Numbered from the stretch's first letter, positions 36,156 through 48,599 are shown. The stretch: DNA of 64,000 nt from Cochliopodium minus (GCA_024220525.1 JAMYWO010000054.1:126711-190710); one strand, 5' to 3'. Made by a program: numbers and translations. Notes: a model not told the origin generated them from the sequence alone.

Positions 36156-38974
36156 TCATATCACTAATTGAGAGATAATGATCATACCATCGTCAATCCT
36201 GATCTTTTTGCAAACTATCAAAGAATGACGAAGATATCCTTCAATGGAAATATCCATAAATTGATCTGAAGAAATGATAGAAGGAATCTTTGAAGACGAA
36301 TTGTTTCTCGAGAAATGATCGACGATAGAGAGATTATCACCAATCAAATGAACAAAGATATAGTCATGATCACAGAGATAGAAGTATAGATTGGTATTTA
36401 ATTCCACTGTGAAAAGAAAGACATCATCATTGAGATTGGGCACAGAACAAAAGGAAGAGATCAACACAGAAAAGGGTTTGGTATTATTCATAGATTTAGA
36501 AGAAACAAGAACATTTTGTAGACTTGAAAGTTCATTCCTCAAAGTGGAAAGATCCCTTCTCAAAACTGTTTTTTCGAGCTTTTTAAAAAAATTAAAACTG
36601 ATATGATAAAAATGTGAACTTAATTCCCAATTAAAAGACATAAACTAACGAAAATAATCTCTAATATTGAACAAATAAAAAAATTTTTTACAAATTGAGA
36701 AGTAACTAATGATAAACATTCATAAATTTGTTTCTTTCCAACAACTATTTTGAAGGTCTTGACAATTTGAAAAGTGAAAAAGGCAGTGTGAGTAAATTTA
36801 TCGAATTTGGGGAGAGTTATTCCGAGCTGTGAAACACTTCTCGAGGAGAATTGATCAATATCAGAAACGAAAAATGTAAACATCAATGGCCTTAGAGAAC
36901 AAACTTGAGGATTAAACAGTTGAATACCGAGTTGCTCCCATTCATTGCTTTGGGTGGATTTTCCACTAACAGAGACTGTCTTGTGCTTGGTGTTGATAAC
37001 TTGGATATCAACACTATGTTTGTTGTTATTTGTTAAATCCACAGTGACAACCGGGGACTTTTTATTGAAAAAGTTTTCAAATTTAATATCCTTTTTAAAA
37101 AAAAATTAAAAAAATTAAAAAAAAAAAAATAAAATTATATTTTTTTTTACGTTATTTTCATTTAATATTTTTGGATCATCATTAACAGAAGATAAAATTC
37201 CTCCCTTTCTAGAATAGATGTGATAAGAACTAATTGAGTATTTGCACCTCACACTTTCCAGCCACTCTTTCGCATCTTCTGCACACTCAAAAGTCATGGC
37301 AGTGGTAGAAAGAGCATCAGAAACAGTACAACTATCGCAAACAATAGAAACAGAAGAAATGGATGTGTCTGTGGATTGCATCAGCTTTGATCTTTTAACA
37401 TCCATTATGTGGTAGTACCCAAACTGGTGATTCTATTTAAAAAATTATTTTTTATTTTTAATGGCTTATTTCTTTTTGTTTTAAAAATAATTAAATGATT
37501 TAATTGTTGAAATTTTTAATATTCTACATTTAATTTTAAAAGTTTATTACTTGAACGTAATCCCCGCTTGTGCACAAAGACAGAGGACAACCATAATCAA
37601 ATGGGAAAACAAGCAAATACGCACTCAAATTGAGCTTCCATTTTAACTTCCAAATTTTGAAAAGGTAAGATAGCGAAGGAGGTTTCAAAATGGAAGTCAC
37701 CCAACTCCTCTTTGGGTGCTTTCCGACACACTTGATGTCCGATCCCCAATCAACATAAATATTATTGAAACCTGCCTTCTTAATGCCATATAAAATTAAA
37801 TCTATAGCCAGTCCTGTCAATTTTTGATATATTGAAACTTTTTTGAATATTTTTTGTATTGTTACCTTTAGCAATCGATCCAAAGTCTATTTTCGAATCT
37901 TTATTTTTTTTGGTCAAAGTAGAACCTTCAGGAGAATACTCATAATCAAAATTTTCTTTCCAACCAACCTGTTAAAATGAAATTAAAACTAAAAAAAAAG
38001 AATATTTTTAACTAATTATAATGTTCAAAATTTTACAAAAGCTTAAAATTTGTTAGTCATAAATTAATATCCGCTAACAAAGTTGTAAATTTTGGAGATG
38101 TCTATTATTATTTTTTACCAATTTAGAAGCAATCTCTATTTCTTTTGAATTTGGTATCCTGTTTTCGTTTATTAAGCAGGATTTCCACAACTGGAAGAGT
38201 GGATAGAAGGATATGTCGTACCTTCCTTGACTCTCATTGTAAATTTCGTTGGATATGTTGAGAAGATAATCTACCATGGGAGGTAAATTTGTGATTTTGG
38301 ATGTGTCCGAGTTTTGATTGATGTTCTTGGAAAGATAGGAGTCTCCATTGAAGGAATTCACATATTTGTTTATTTTTTTGAATACTCTGTCTACAATCGC
38401 TTTTACCACCATTTTATCTTGGGGATGATCACAATTTGATACTAATGTTTTCAAACTATATAGTTATTCAGAACAGAATGTTTCTTAATTTTTAAAGTAT
38501 ATTCTATTGATATCTTTTAGTTAAATTATATTTCATGAGGAAAAATAATTCACATAATTATGAATCATACATTATATCTAATATATAAGATATATTCATA
38601 TATCTCCAATATAGATGTTTGATTTTTTTTATCGTGTTATCCAGAAACATTTATAAAAAGGAAAAATTTATTTCTCCTTATGTCTATCAAATTTAAATTT
38701 GTTTGAACTTTTATAATATACCTAAAACTATATATTTCATAGTCATTGCAATTCCTGTGATCTGATACAAATTATCCTTCTCAGAATTCTTTCCATTTAA
38801 AAATGAATCATTATTGGCTCTCGTGGATAATGGGGGCTTTGATGGAGGGATAGTGATTCCCATCAATTTATAATACTGAATTGCATCTTCTGATAATTCT
38901 TCTTCATCTTCATCTTTGAAATTTTCATCTTTATCATTGCTATTGACAACGGATGCATGAGATACTGAGTCCAT
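36156..38974 (-). CDS. FAD:protein FMN transferase (ApbE-like) with extra C-terminal domain
   Basis: ApbE enzymes attach FMN to a Thr of target flavoproteins using FAD and Mg2+. An acidic N-terminal extension is followed by GIAMTMKYIV. An unusually long intron (38442-38721) containing a MITE-like element is then spliced, and the frame continues LVSNCDHPQD. Further ApbE hallmarks are RYDISFYPLFQLW, KIDFGSIAKGLAID, YVDWGSD, YYHIMD and SDALSTTAMTF (Mg/FAD site). These are spread over exons down to ~37115. A further region of ~290 residues follows (36156-37090), with KSPVVTVDL, LRPLMFTFFVSD and ISIEGYLRHSLIV. It resembles a flavin-reductase-like split barrel, as known fused to ApbE in some protists, but this is only a guess. 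The end at TGA 36156 is provisional. No bacterial Cys lipobox signal is seen, so the protein is probably cytosolic. Confidence 0.75.
38533..38683. mobile_element. MITE-like element (copy 2, diverged)
   Basis: It lies within the 280-nt intron of the ApbE-like gene, in reverse orientation relative to copy 1. The left end TCATGAGGAAAAATAATT mirrors the right end TTATTTCTCCTTATG. Internal matches to copy 1 include AATTCACATAATTATGA, TATATCTCCAATATAGATG and TTTATCGTGTTA. The central palindrome is largely lost. It is non-coding. Confidence 0.65.
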
Positions 38975-39073
38975 TTATCTTTTTTTTTTTTTGATTATAC
39001 ACAATGCACAACAAAGAAAAATAAAATAGAGGTTGAATTTGAAATTGCCCTTTTATCTTTATAAACTAATTCA

Positions 39074-40046
39074 ATGATATTTTTTAGAATGAGTATTGAC
39101 ATATTTGATTATTTCCCGACAGAGATATTGTTAAAGATTTTTAAACAATTGGACATAAAACAATTATTGATAGCGAGATATGTTAATAGATTTTGGAATA
39201 ATTTTTGCAAATCAGATATACTTTGGAAAATCTATCTGATGAAAGATTTCAAGAGGATTGATAAACAACCCAATAAAGATCACATGTACTATTATTTTGA
39301 ATTGCATAAAACGAGAAATTTAAAATTTGAGCAAGAGATACAGAAAAGGATATTGAAGAGAATAGGGATTTATTTCTTTGGTAGCACTTGCACAGGTAAT
39401 ATCACAAAGTGGAAAAAAATTAAAAACGATATAAAAATTTTATCAATTTAAAGGCAAAACAAGTTTTATTGAACATTATATAATGGGAAGATTTAATTAT
39501 AGATATTTCCCCACATGCGATATTCTAGTGAAAACAGTGGAAACAGAAGTGGATGGTTTGAGTTTGGAATTGGACTTTATAGAAATCCCCGACTTGGTTC
39601 TTGAAGAAGATGAATTCAGTGAAATCCATCAAAGAAATTTTTCTCGATCTGATATCATCATCAATGAAGAACAAAAGAATCTTATTTCTTCCGAAAATAA
39701 CAAAAACTTTTCCTTTGTATTTTTTTTTTCATTATCATCATTTCCATCATTTGAAAGAGCTAAAAAATTGGTAAAGTACATTTCAGTGGAGATGAAAAAT
39801 TATCACCAACCTTTCCTTCTAATCGGAAACAAAAAAGATACAGCGAGTGATTTTTTCTACAAGGTTGATCGTAGTGATTTTGACAAGTTTTGCTTGAAAT
39901 ACAACTGTTTTTACGTAGAAATATCCTCAAAGGATGTTCATCAAATAGGAAATGTTGTGGACAACATTGTGCGTTATATTTCAAAAAAAAATCTTTTTCA
40001 CAACGAAAAGAAACTTAATTGTGTCGAGTGTTGTAAATTATTGTAA
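39074..40046 (+). CDS. F-box / Ras-like GTPase fusion with CaaX-like tail
   Basis: Two exons (39074-39395 and 39454-40046) encode 304 residues. An alternative start is ATG 39089. The first ~45 residues are an F-box: FDYFPTEILLKIFKQLD, then LLIARYVNRFWN, then LWKIYL, which in other proteins binds Skp1 in SCF ubiquitin ligases. After a helical linker a Ras-superfamily G domain begins: IYFFGSTCTGKTSF (P-loop GxxxxGKT, rebuilt exactly across the intron), LLIGNKKD (NKxD) and EISSKD (SAK-like). The G3 DxxG region reads IPDLVLEE and is degenerate, so hydrolysis may be altered. The last residues CCKLL form a CaaX-type prenylation signal. This suggests a membrane-anchored, GTP-regulated substrate receptor. 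It shares a 99-bp divergent spacer with the ApbE-like gene. Domains are seen directly; the role is inferred. Confidence 0.82.
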
Positions 40047-40338
40047 AATCGTTATTAAATCAATTTGAATAGTAAATTTTTTTATCATGTTCAACAAAGG
40101 TAAAGGCAGTTTTATTTTGAAAAATAAAGAGTGATTTGCTGAATAATGAAGTAAATGAGAGGAAAATTTTTGAGGAGTTTCTTCGAAATAACTATAAAAC
40201 TTCAAATATGCAATTATTTTCCAATGTAAATATTTTGATATCACCAAAATATGCAATTCTTTTTTTTAAAAAATTCTTTTTTTTAATTAAAAAAAATTTG
40301 GTTAACCTGATGGATTTTCTCAAAATAAACTTTATTTT

Positions 40339-41121
40339 CTAATATTTACTTTTGAGAATAAATTTACTGTATTCATTAAAAGGAACAGGAGGATGAGATT
40401 GTAAAGAAATAAAACTGTTATTTGCGACTTGGGTTATCCCTTTGATGAGGAAATCAGTTGATGACATACCTATAATATACAAACCAAGAAACTTAAGTAC
40501 TTGTTCATGAAGCTTACCAACGTGAGAACCCATACGAAAGCCATAGTAAGAATCAGATACATTCCAACCCACAAATCCCTTTAATATTTGCCCAATTTTC
40601 TTGTCTTTTGACTTTGCCCAGCATCTGTCGAGAGATTTTGAGACATCCATGTTTCGGATCATAGATATACTAGTTTGATCAGAATTACTTGCAATTAAAG
40701 TTTCTTCAATCAAATTGTCAGTATATGTGAACTTAAAGGTCCCAGATTCAAGCGAGGAAGCCAATAACAAATTTTCTTGATCTTTCTTGATGAAACTGAA
40801 TCCTTCCAGTTTCAAACATTTTCTCAAACATTCTGTTTGAAAATTTTGAGGGACTATCAATTCGATAAATATTTGTTGAACTTTTGGATAGCATTTTGGT
40901 TCATACAAGTATTGGATTCTGCTGAAATTATTCCATCTTTCATAATTAAATTTCATTTTTATGTTTTCCTCTTTGCTCAATACACATTTGACATCTTTCA
41001 AGATTGAATCTCTTTCCAAATGCACCATGATCCCATCACATTTCAATTCATTCCATCTTATAATTTCCTCTCTTATTCCCTTTGCATCCATATCAAGATA
41101 TTGTGAGAAATTCATCTTCAT
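40339..41121 (-). CDS. Unknown protein, 260 aa
   Basis: A single uninterrupted frame from ATG 41121 to TAG 40339 encodes 260 residues that I do not recognise. It has no signal peptide, membrane helix or clear repeat. It is mildly basic with mixed alpha/beta character. Segments such as WNELKCDGIMVHLERD, GFVGWNVSDSYYGFRMG and GLYIIGMSSTDFLIKG look like a folded globular domain. An in-frame second ATG lies two codons downstream. It sits between the F-box/GTPase gene (convergent) and the methyltransferase gene (same strand). The lack of introns is unusual for its length here. Confidence 0.7.
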   Translation of the reverse strand: MKMNFSQYLDMDAKGIREEIIRWNELKCDGIMVHLERDSILKDVKCVLSKEENIKMKFNYERWNNFSRIQYLYEPKCYPKVQQIFIELIVPQNFQTECLRKCLKLEGFSFIKKDQENLLLASSLESGTFKFTYTDNLIEETLIASNSDQTSISMIRNMDVSKSLDRCWAKSKDKKIGQILKGFVGWNVSDSYYGFRMGSHVGKLHEQVLKFLGLYIIGMSSTDFLIKGITQVANNSFISLQSHPPVPFNEYSKFILKSKY

Positions 41122-41286
41122 TAACCTAAAATCTGTTTATCCTTTGATATTTCATACCAAGACTTATTTACTCTAGAAGCATTGATAAGACAAGATATAC
41201 TATCAATATTGAGGAAAATCAATTTGATATAAATTACACATTTAATAGGAGTTTTTCAAATCATGATAAATAATTTTTATTTTTTG

Positions 41287-42377
41287 TTATTTCTTCCTAC
41301 AAATCAAGATATTTACATCATGAGTCTTTTCATCTTTTTTGACAGTGACGATCTCGTGCTATGAAGATAGGGGTTAGAAAAAACAAACGAGATTTGATCA
41401 AATATGACAATCATTTGAAAGAATATATTAAATGAGATATTATCATTGAGTTGATGAGAGAATTATCATTGATCTTAAAATCTGATATAAATAATTAAAC
41501 AATAATTATTACCTTGATTGTCTCCCATTTATCCTTTATCATCTCAAGAAATTGATCTTCAGTTGCCCTCCTCTCGAAAGACATGATAAATTCAGTGCCG
41601 CTCACACTCAAAAGATCAAAGGATTTCACCAAGATATCATAGATCCTCCCATTATAGATCAATTCGCTTCCCACAATCAATTGATAAGGACCATCCATAT
41701 TATCCACACCCTCTCCCCAACTATAATCCTTGATAGTGGCTTTGATGCTTTGATTAGCGTTGACATTCTTTTTTAATAGATCTAGAGTGTCGAATTTATC
41801 GCTCACGGTGACATCTGCACCCAATACACTCACGCATAATCCCAATAATGCTGTTCCGCTGCCTAATTCGATGGCCTTTTTATTTTTGAAATATTCTTTG
41901 CCTAATTTTTCCAATAAATAGTTTGAAAGAACCTTTGCCTATGAAATTTAATCAACATTTGATTTCAAATAAATATTATACACCTATTATATTAGGCTAA
42001 ATATAATAAAAATAATTTCTCCTTACACTTTCCCAAAGATGTCCTCCAACACCCACTTCATGCAATTCATATTGCTGGATCTTATGCCCATCAAATTCGA
42101 ACATGGTGTGATTATATTCCTTATTATTTTGAATATTAGTATTGTTTCTATTTGCTTTTTCAAACAATTCCTTTTTGAAATCTATCCCTGATAACATCTT
42201 TCCTAATTTCTAAATCAATTTTTTCTTTTTTTTCAATAATTAAAGAATGATGCATACTGTATCAATCAATTTTCTTTGTGCTGTAATTATTTCCTCAATA
42301 TTCTTCAATGAACTCAAATCACTTTCGATTATAATTACTATATTTCTAATGCTTCTTAAAATCTTAGAGTTACCCAT
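41287..42377 (-). CDS. METTL21-like protein methyltransferase
   Basis: Four exons (42258-42377, 42027-42209, 41513-41938, 41287-41358) add up to 801 nt, 266 residues, with agreeing phases. It is a seven-beta-strand SAM-dependent methyltransferase. The residues YELHEVGVGGHLWES precede motif I ELGSGTALLGL, then DVTVSD (acidic residue binding SAM ribose), DYSWGEG, and LIVGSELIY in place of the D-L-I-Y type motif of METTL21/FAM86 enzymes. These usually methylate lysines of chaperones, elongation factors or similar proteins; the substrate here is unknown. An N-terminal helical extension of ~50 residues precedes the catalytic part. It is probably cytosolic. Its divergent neighbour is the first PA-domain receptor. 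Confidence 0.85.
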
Positions 42378-42688
42378 CACCTTACTTTCGTTTGATTGGA
42401 AATAATTTTTATATATTTATTTTTTATTAAAAAGTGAAGAAAAATTTGGATCCTAACTGAAAAATCATAAAAATATTATTTCGAATCTTTTGAAAGTGAT
42501 TTTTTTGGATAATGGATTTTAAAGTGCAACCAATGTGACCCCTCAAATTTATATTTTGTTTCTTAATTTTTAGATTTTGAATATATTGAACTGAATATGA
42601 AAGTGTGAATCAGTTCACCAAATCCGAATTTATATAAAAAATAAAAAAAAAATCTATAATTGGATATTTGTATTTTATTATTGATAAA
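42378..42688. other. Divergent spacer, no gene seen
   Basis: About 310 bases of AT-rich DNA separate the start codons of the methyltransferase (minus) and the first PA/7TM receptor (plus). It must hold both promoters. I see no defined element. Confidence 0.6.
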
Positions 42689-44784
42689 ATGTACAAATCA
42701 AGTGGATTCTTCATATTCATCTTTTTGATGATAATACAAATGATGAAAGGTTCAATAATATTGAATTCAGCAACGAACGCAACCTATAAAGTGACCACTC
42801 CAAAGTTTATACATGGTTCTATCGCTTCTTGGTAAAATGGACAACTATAATCTTATATCTTTCGGTGTTAATTCGTCAACAATAAAAATCAATTTTCGAT
42901 TTATTTTTTTTTTTTTCTAATCAATATGTAGGAAGAGTATTACCTTGCCAATAATCCCCTTAGGATCAACCGAAAATCAATTGAGATCTTGTCAATCGTT
43001 CAGTCCATTGGCAACAGCACCAAAATTTGCTTTAGGTAAAATTCAGTAAAACATCAACCAAAAAAAGAATATTCATCTTATAATTCACAAAAGTGTTGCT
43101 ACCAGAAGGAGGATGCTCAATGGAAACCAAGATCAATGTATGTCAATAATTTTATTATAAAAGTTCTCTGAATAATAAGCAAATACCTAATAAATTAATA
43201 ATATCTTCAATTATTTTTTCAAAGAGAGCAACCAACATAAAAAATGTTTCAGCAATCATTATTGCTACCAGAGTGCCTTCAATCTACGCCTCATTCAAGA
43301 GTCCTGATGAAGTGAAGAATAAGCTAATCCCTGTGGTAAAGAAAAATAAAAAATTATATTTTTGCTTTTCAACCATTAAATATATTATTTCATAAAGATC
43401 ATGATGGATATACCAGATTTTCAAAGAATAGTCCAAATGTTAAGGATAAATTCAGCGAATGCAAAGAATGGTACTGTCAAACCCATAATGATCACAATCA
43501 CTGATGATCAGAATGAATGGAAAAGCAACAATGGTGGAATTATCTTCTTTCAAGTTTTCGTGGGATTTATCTCCTTTACCTTTTTGATATTAGGAATAAG
43601 ATCTCAGATAATGTTCAGCATTTACCAAGGGATCAAACCAACAGCAGCACAAATTTGTCTATTATTCGATAATCTCGCTTTGATATCCATTTTCATTCAC
43701 ATTATTGACTTTTGGAGTGTGCACAAATTTTATCTTTATCAGCTAATCTTGGCAAGCATGTTATTGATGGTTATATTTGTTTTAATATCATCCCTATCCC
43801 TGTATTCTCTTTTCTAATATCCCAATATCATTTTTTTTATTCTTTTTTTTTTTCTTTTTGAATTTTAGGGCATATTACTTTCAGGTAAAATTATTGAGAC
43901 ATTTTTGATCAAATTTAATTTACCTAATTTATCTCTTAGGAAGTTTTAAGAAAGAAGAAATTAATGTTTCCTGGTTTGTCAAAGTTCAAATGGTAAATTA
44001 GAGCTCTTTTTCACGATTTTTTTTTTTTTTTTTTTTTTTAATTTATAATTATCCTCCTTAAAATTTATAATTTTATTTTAATTTCAAAGGCCCTTTTTAT
44101 TCACTTCCTTGTCAATCGTCGCAATATACATTTTCTTGATTGTAAGATATTTAACATCCTCCTTTTATATTGTAATTATCTGAAAAAAATAGGTTTGGTT
44201 CTGCCTGAATAAATCTAATAGGCAAATGGTAGAGTTGGCAAACTATTTTTCTGCCTCGATCTATTGTGTGTTAATTGTTTTCTTCTTATTTGGTGGAATC
44301 AGGGTCATGATCTCACTGAAAAAATTTAAAGTGATAAAAATAATCTTTATAATTTTGAATTTCTTTAATTTATTTTTGAATTGAATAGAATCCAAAACTA
44401 TTAAAGTTCACTATGTTAGTTATGTGCTCATTCTTTGGAATGCTACTTATCACTGTGGTATCGTTCGTCTATGGATCCCTTGCAACTTCAATGTATCAAA
44501 CCCGCTTTGTAATTCTTAGATGTTTGTTGATAATCGGGCATCTATTAACAGTCGTACCTCAAGTGCTTACATTTCTAAGTGTTGATGAATCTCATAGAAT
44601 TGGTAAGACTGCTAACTCTAAATCATATAGCAAGCAAAAAGATGATTCAAGACCAAGCTCTAAATATGGATCAAATGAAAAGTCTGGCAAAGAAAATTCT
44701 GTTGGGAATCATGCATCTTCTGACAATCCCAATCATACCACGGTCAGTTCACATTCTCAATCAATTGGAATGGATGAGAAATAA
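42689..44784 (+). CDS. PA-domain multi-pass membrane receptor, copy 1
   Basis: A signal peptide (MYKSSGFFIFIFLMIIQMMK) precedes a protease-associated-like domain: SATNATYKV, HGSIASW, LPEGGCSMETKI, SAIIIATRVPSIYASF, and MMDIPDFQRI. A membrane region of about seven helices follows in exons 43400-44560, including GIIFFQVFVGF, AQICLLFDNLALISI and LRCLLIIGHLLTVV. The Ser/Lys/Asn-rich cytoplasmic tail ends TAA. PA domains bind peptides or lids in receptors and proteases. No GxGD catalytic motif is visible, so it is not an obvious signal-peptide-peptidase homologue; a receptor role is more likely. There are many introns of 50-120 nt, some with poly(T). It is tandem with a close paralogue starting ~180 bp downstream. 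Confidence 0.75.
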
Positions 44785-44967
44785 TATTGAAAAGATTTCT
44801 TATTTGTATTTTGAGGAAAATAATGTATTATTTTTAAGAATTAATAATAAAAAAAAAATGTTGAATTATTATTTAGTTTTGAAAGAAATCTCTTTTATAT
44901 TTATTTTTATTTTAAAGATTGAATAATAATAATAAAAAAAAAAAGAATTCTCGAAAATTTAATTTGT

Positions 44968-46983
44968 ATGATAGTTCCTAAATTAGCAATGAAACAACAT
45001 CTATTGTGTATAATTATTTTAAGCTTTTTCCTGGCACAAGGATCGATTATATTGAATTCTGCAACCAACGCAACATTTGTGATAAAAACTCCTAGATTTC
45101 TTCATGGATCAATTGCATCATGGTATTGTATTTTTGTTTTGTAAAACTCATTTATGATTGATACTCATTTCACATTATAAGGCCGACTCTCACTTTGCCT
45201 ATTATTCCAGGTGGATCAACTGAATATCAATTGAGATCATGTAAATCATTGAGTCCATTGGGAACCGCACCAAGGTTTGCATTAGGTAAATTTAATTAAT
45301 CGACCATAAATTCAGCTCCTATTTATCTTGATTTGAAAGCGGTTTTACCAGAAGGGGGCTGCAGTATCGAACAAAAAATAAATCTCGCAAAGGGAGTGAA
45401 CAATATATCTGCTATTATCATAGTCACTAGAATACCATCAATTTATGCATCTTTCAGAACCACATTTTCTGTGATTGGGAAACCTTTACCAGTTGTAAGA
45501 TAAATTTTTCTTTCAAAATTTTTTTTTTTTTTTGTACAAATTGGAGCCAATAGCTTAATTTATTTTAATTTCATTTTATGAGAAATTAATATTTTCTCCG
45601 CAGTGATTTTATAAATTTAATAATATAAACAGGTGATGATGGATGTACCAGATTTTCAAAGGATAGTCCAAATGTTAAGGATAAATACAGCGAATGCAAA
45701 GAATGGTACTGTCAAACCCATAATGATCACAATCACAGATGATCAGAATGAATGGAAAAGCAGCAATGGTGGAATTATCTTTTTTCAAGTCGTCGTTTGT
45801 TTGATTACTTTGATCTTTTTAATTTTGGGTATCAGATCACAGCTTATATTCAGCATTTATCAAGGGATCAAACCAACAGCAGCACAAATATGTCTATTAT
45901 TCGATAATCTCGCTTTGATATCTATTTTCATTCACATGATAGATTTTTGGTCAGTTTATTTTCAGATTTATAAATAAAGAATAATTTAATTTGAAAATAA
46001 ATTTAATTGATAATTGTTTAAAAGGTCCGTCCATAAATTCATCGAATACAGGGTCATAGTTATCAGTCTTCTTTTCATGGTAGCCTTTGCTCTCATTGCC
46101 TCCATGTCTCTAGCCTACTACTTTCAAGGTCAGTTTAAAGAAAATTGTTTTTCTTTAATAGAACAATTTTATTTTTATAAAATATTTAGAACTCTTACGT
46201 GCAAAGAAGCTTTCATTTCCAGGACTTTCAAAATTCAAATGGTGAAACAAATTTTAATCTCCCACCTATTGTTAACTTTTTTTTTTTTGATTTATAGGCC
46301 TTTTGTTTTAACTTCAATTTTTGTTATGGCCATTTACATATTCCTCATTGTGAAATTCTCAACCTTTGGGACAAATTTAGCAATGGTAAAAGTTTTCACT
46401 GGAATTCATAATTTTCTTATTTAATGAATTTTAGGTTAGATTAGGGAACATTCTATCCTCTATTATTTATACAATCTTGGTACTTTCGATATAATTTAAA
46501 TTATTATCTCAATTTCATTTTAAATAGTTATTTTTCTTTTTCTATGGAGGTCTCAAAGTTATTTTCTCACTCAAAAAGTTCAAGGTAACATCTTTTTTTC
46601 GAATTTTTTTCTATTGTAATTCTCAATTAATTTAGAATCCAAAACTATTGAAATTCTCCTTATTCATTGGTGTTTCAGTTTGTGGAATGTTGTTGCTCAT
46701 ACTAACATCTTTAATATACGCAGGTTTGGCCCAATCTCTGAACCAACAATTCTTTGTGACAAGTAGATGTTTGCTCATTATTGGCCATCTATTAACAATT
46801 GTACCCCAAATTCTCACTTTCATGAGCCCTGAGGATGCAAAGTTAAAATCTTCCGCTACAAACAGTGGTACTAAATACAAAGATTCTAAAGAAAACTCCA
46901 AAAACAATAACGGCTCAAACGAAAATTCAAATTCTTTTTCGACCAATTTTTCCGAAAATGTTGTACAAATTGAAGCAAATTAA
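44968..46983 (+). CDS. PA-domain multi-pass membrane receptor, copy 2
   Basis: This paralogue has the same layout as the gene just upstream. The start is ATG 44968 (MIVPKLAMKQHLLC) or the second ATG 44989, then a signal peptide, the PA-like domain (SATNATFVI, HGSIASW, LPEGGCSIEQKI) and about seven membrane helices. The tail is rich in Lys, Asn and Ser and ends TAA. Two stretches are almost identical to copy 1 at DNA level: 45637-45790 with 43405-43558, and ~45850-45950 with ~43618-43715. Intervening sequence has diverged, a pattern expected of local gene conversion. The function is presumably that of copy 1 with altered ligand or tail. Splice sites between 45960 and 46650 are approximate. Confidence 0.75.
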
Positions 46984-47048
46984 AATTTGCTCTATTGATG
47001 TGAAATAAAATTTTGAAAAAAATATTTTTTTATTTCATTTAAATTTTT

Positions 47049-48599
47049 TTAGTTTTGTTTGTTTTTGAGTTTTCTTCTTTCTATTTTGTTCATCATCTTC
47101 TTTTTTGGGACAATAGATTCATCAGAAACCTTTTGAATAAATGAATGAAAAGATTTTTTGTTGATTCTCTTGATGATTTCAAAGATCACAAACTTAGGGA
47201 TTTTGATGTTGGTTTTCTTTTGGATAAATTTCAAACAAAACATAAAAGTAGACACAGCTATTTTAAAAGGTTCAGGACATGTTGTATGTAATGTGTGACT
47301 AAATAAAAAAAAAGATTAAATTCATAAAAAATATAAAATTTAGATGAAAGAAAGAAAAAATATTTTAAAAATAATTAATAACCTCCACTTTGAATTTGTC
47401 CACAAAAATAGTCCCATTTCAACGAGGTTTTGGTGTCCTACCAGGTGATCTAAAACGATTTTGCTGATGGTGGAGTTGGATTTGGTAGCGTTCTGAAGGA
47501 ACTTTAGGCCATGTTGGTCGAATAGATTCAAAGAAAGGTTGAGAGTCTTAATAGAGTCATTGATGCGAAGTGCATTAGCCAGTAATTCAAGGTCAAAGTT
47601 TTTGAGAGAATTACTGTTAAAATTAAAAAAAAATAAACGTTTTGGTAACTTTTTGATTAATTATTAACAAAATTTTTTTTTACCTTGTCAGATCTATCAG
47701 CTTTATTTTCCTATTTGCTTTAATGGAGTCGCACAAGGCCCTAAAATTTAAGTTCAGGGCGTTTCGATCTAAATAGAGCTTTTTGATACTCCTGTTTTTT
47801 TCTAGGGCATTGGGCAATGTGCTGATTCCAATGTTGTTATTGGACAAGTGCACTTCTTTCAGTCTTTCGTTTAAACCTGGAAAAAAAAATTTGTATTAAA
47901 TCAAAAAAATTTTTGAACGAATTAAAATTTTATCAAAATATATTTGTTAAGAAAAAATTATTAAATTATTTAAAATTTTTTTAGTAGATTTTTAATAATT
48001 TTTAATAATTAAAATTTTTTACCAAGAGAATCAAAAAACATATCATGTTCGCTTTTAATTTCGAAACAGTTTCTCATGTACAAGACTTCCAAGGAGTGAT
48101 TGAGCTTGAGAGCGTCCCCTATTCTTTTCGAGTCTCTCGTTGTAAGTTTATTTCCACACAGCAAGAGAGTTTTGAGGACTAGATCTGTTTCCAAGTGTTT
48201 TGAGATGATTGTTATAACACTTGAAGATAATTTATTCATGCCAATGTCTAAATATTCAATTTTCCCTGTACATTTTTTATTTAATAAAAAAAAACATTAA
48301 AAAAAAATAAAAAATAAAAAAAAATAAAAATAAAATTAAAAACCTTGTTTTTTGATCGTAAGAAAAATTTTTTTGATCGAATTTCCCAAATTGTTGTTTT
48401 GAAGCTTCAAAATTTTGATTTTTTTGTTCATAGAAAGAAGCTCAGAAATGAGAAAACCTTGCTCTTCAGAAAAATCGTTTTCACTCAGATCTAAATCTTC
48501 TATACTTTTGTTTTGTTTTAATGCACCGCACAAAGTTTCGAATTCTTCATAGGAGAAATCATTTTTTGAAAAGTTCAATTTTTTGATGTGTTCATTCAT
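47049..48599 (-). CDS. Leucine-rich repeat protein 1
   Basis: Exons carry ribonuclease-inhibitor-type LRRs of about 28 residues: IKKLNFSKNDFSYEEF, IEDLDLSENDFSEEQ, IKILKLQNNNLG, LKEVHLSNNNIG and IKTLNLSLNLFDQHG. The ATG at 48599 starts directly in the first repeat. Introns of ~60-110 nt lie at ~47300-47380, 47615-47680, 47880-48020 and 48270-48340. The last exon (47049-~47300) encodes a C-terminal basic cap (SHTLHTTCPEPFKIA, then IPKFVIFEIIKRI) and ends TAA. There is no signal peptide or TM, so it is likely a cytosolic binding scaffold. A second LRR gene lies upstream on the same strand with ~110 bp between them, probably a tandem duplicate. Confidence 0.75.

Noticed and set aside
42689-46983. 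Signal-peptide-peptidase-like proteases
   Set aside because: A PA-like domain with multi-pass membrane part fits at first sight, but no YD or GxGD catalytic motif is seen in either copy.
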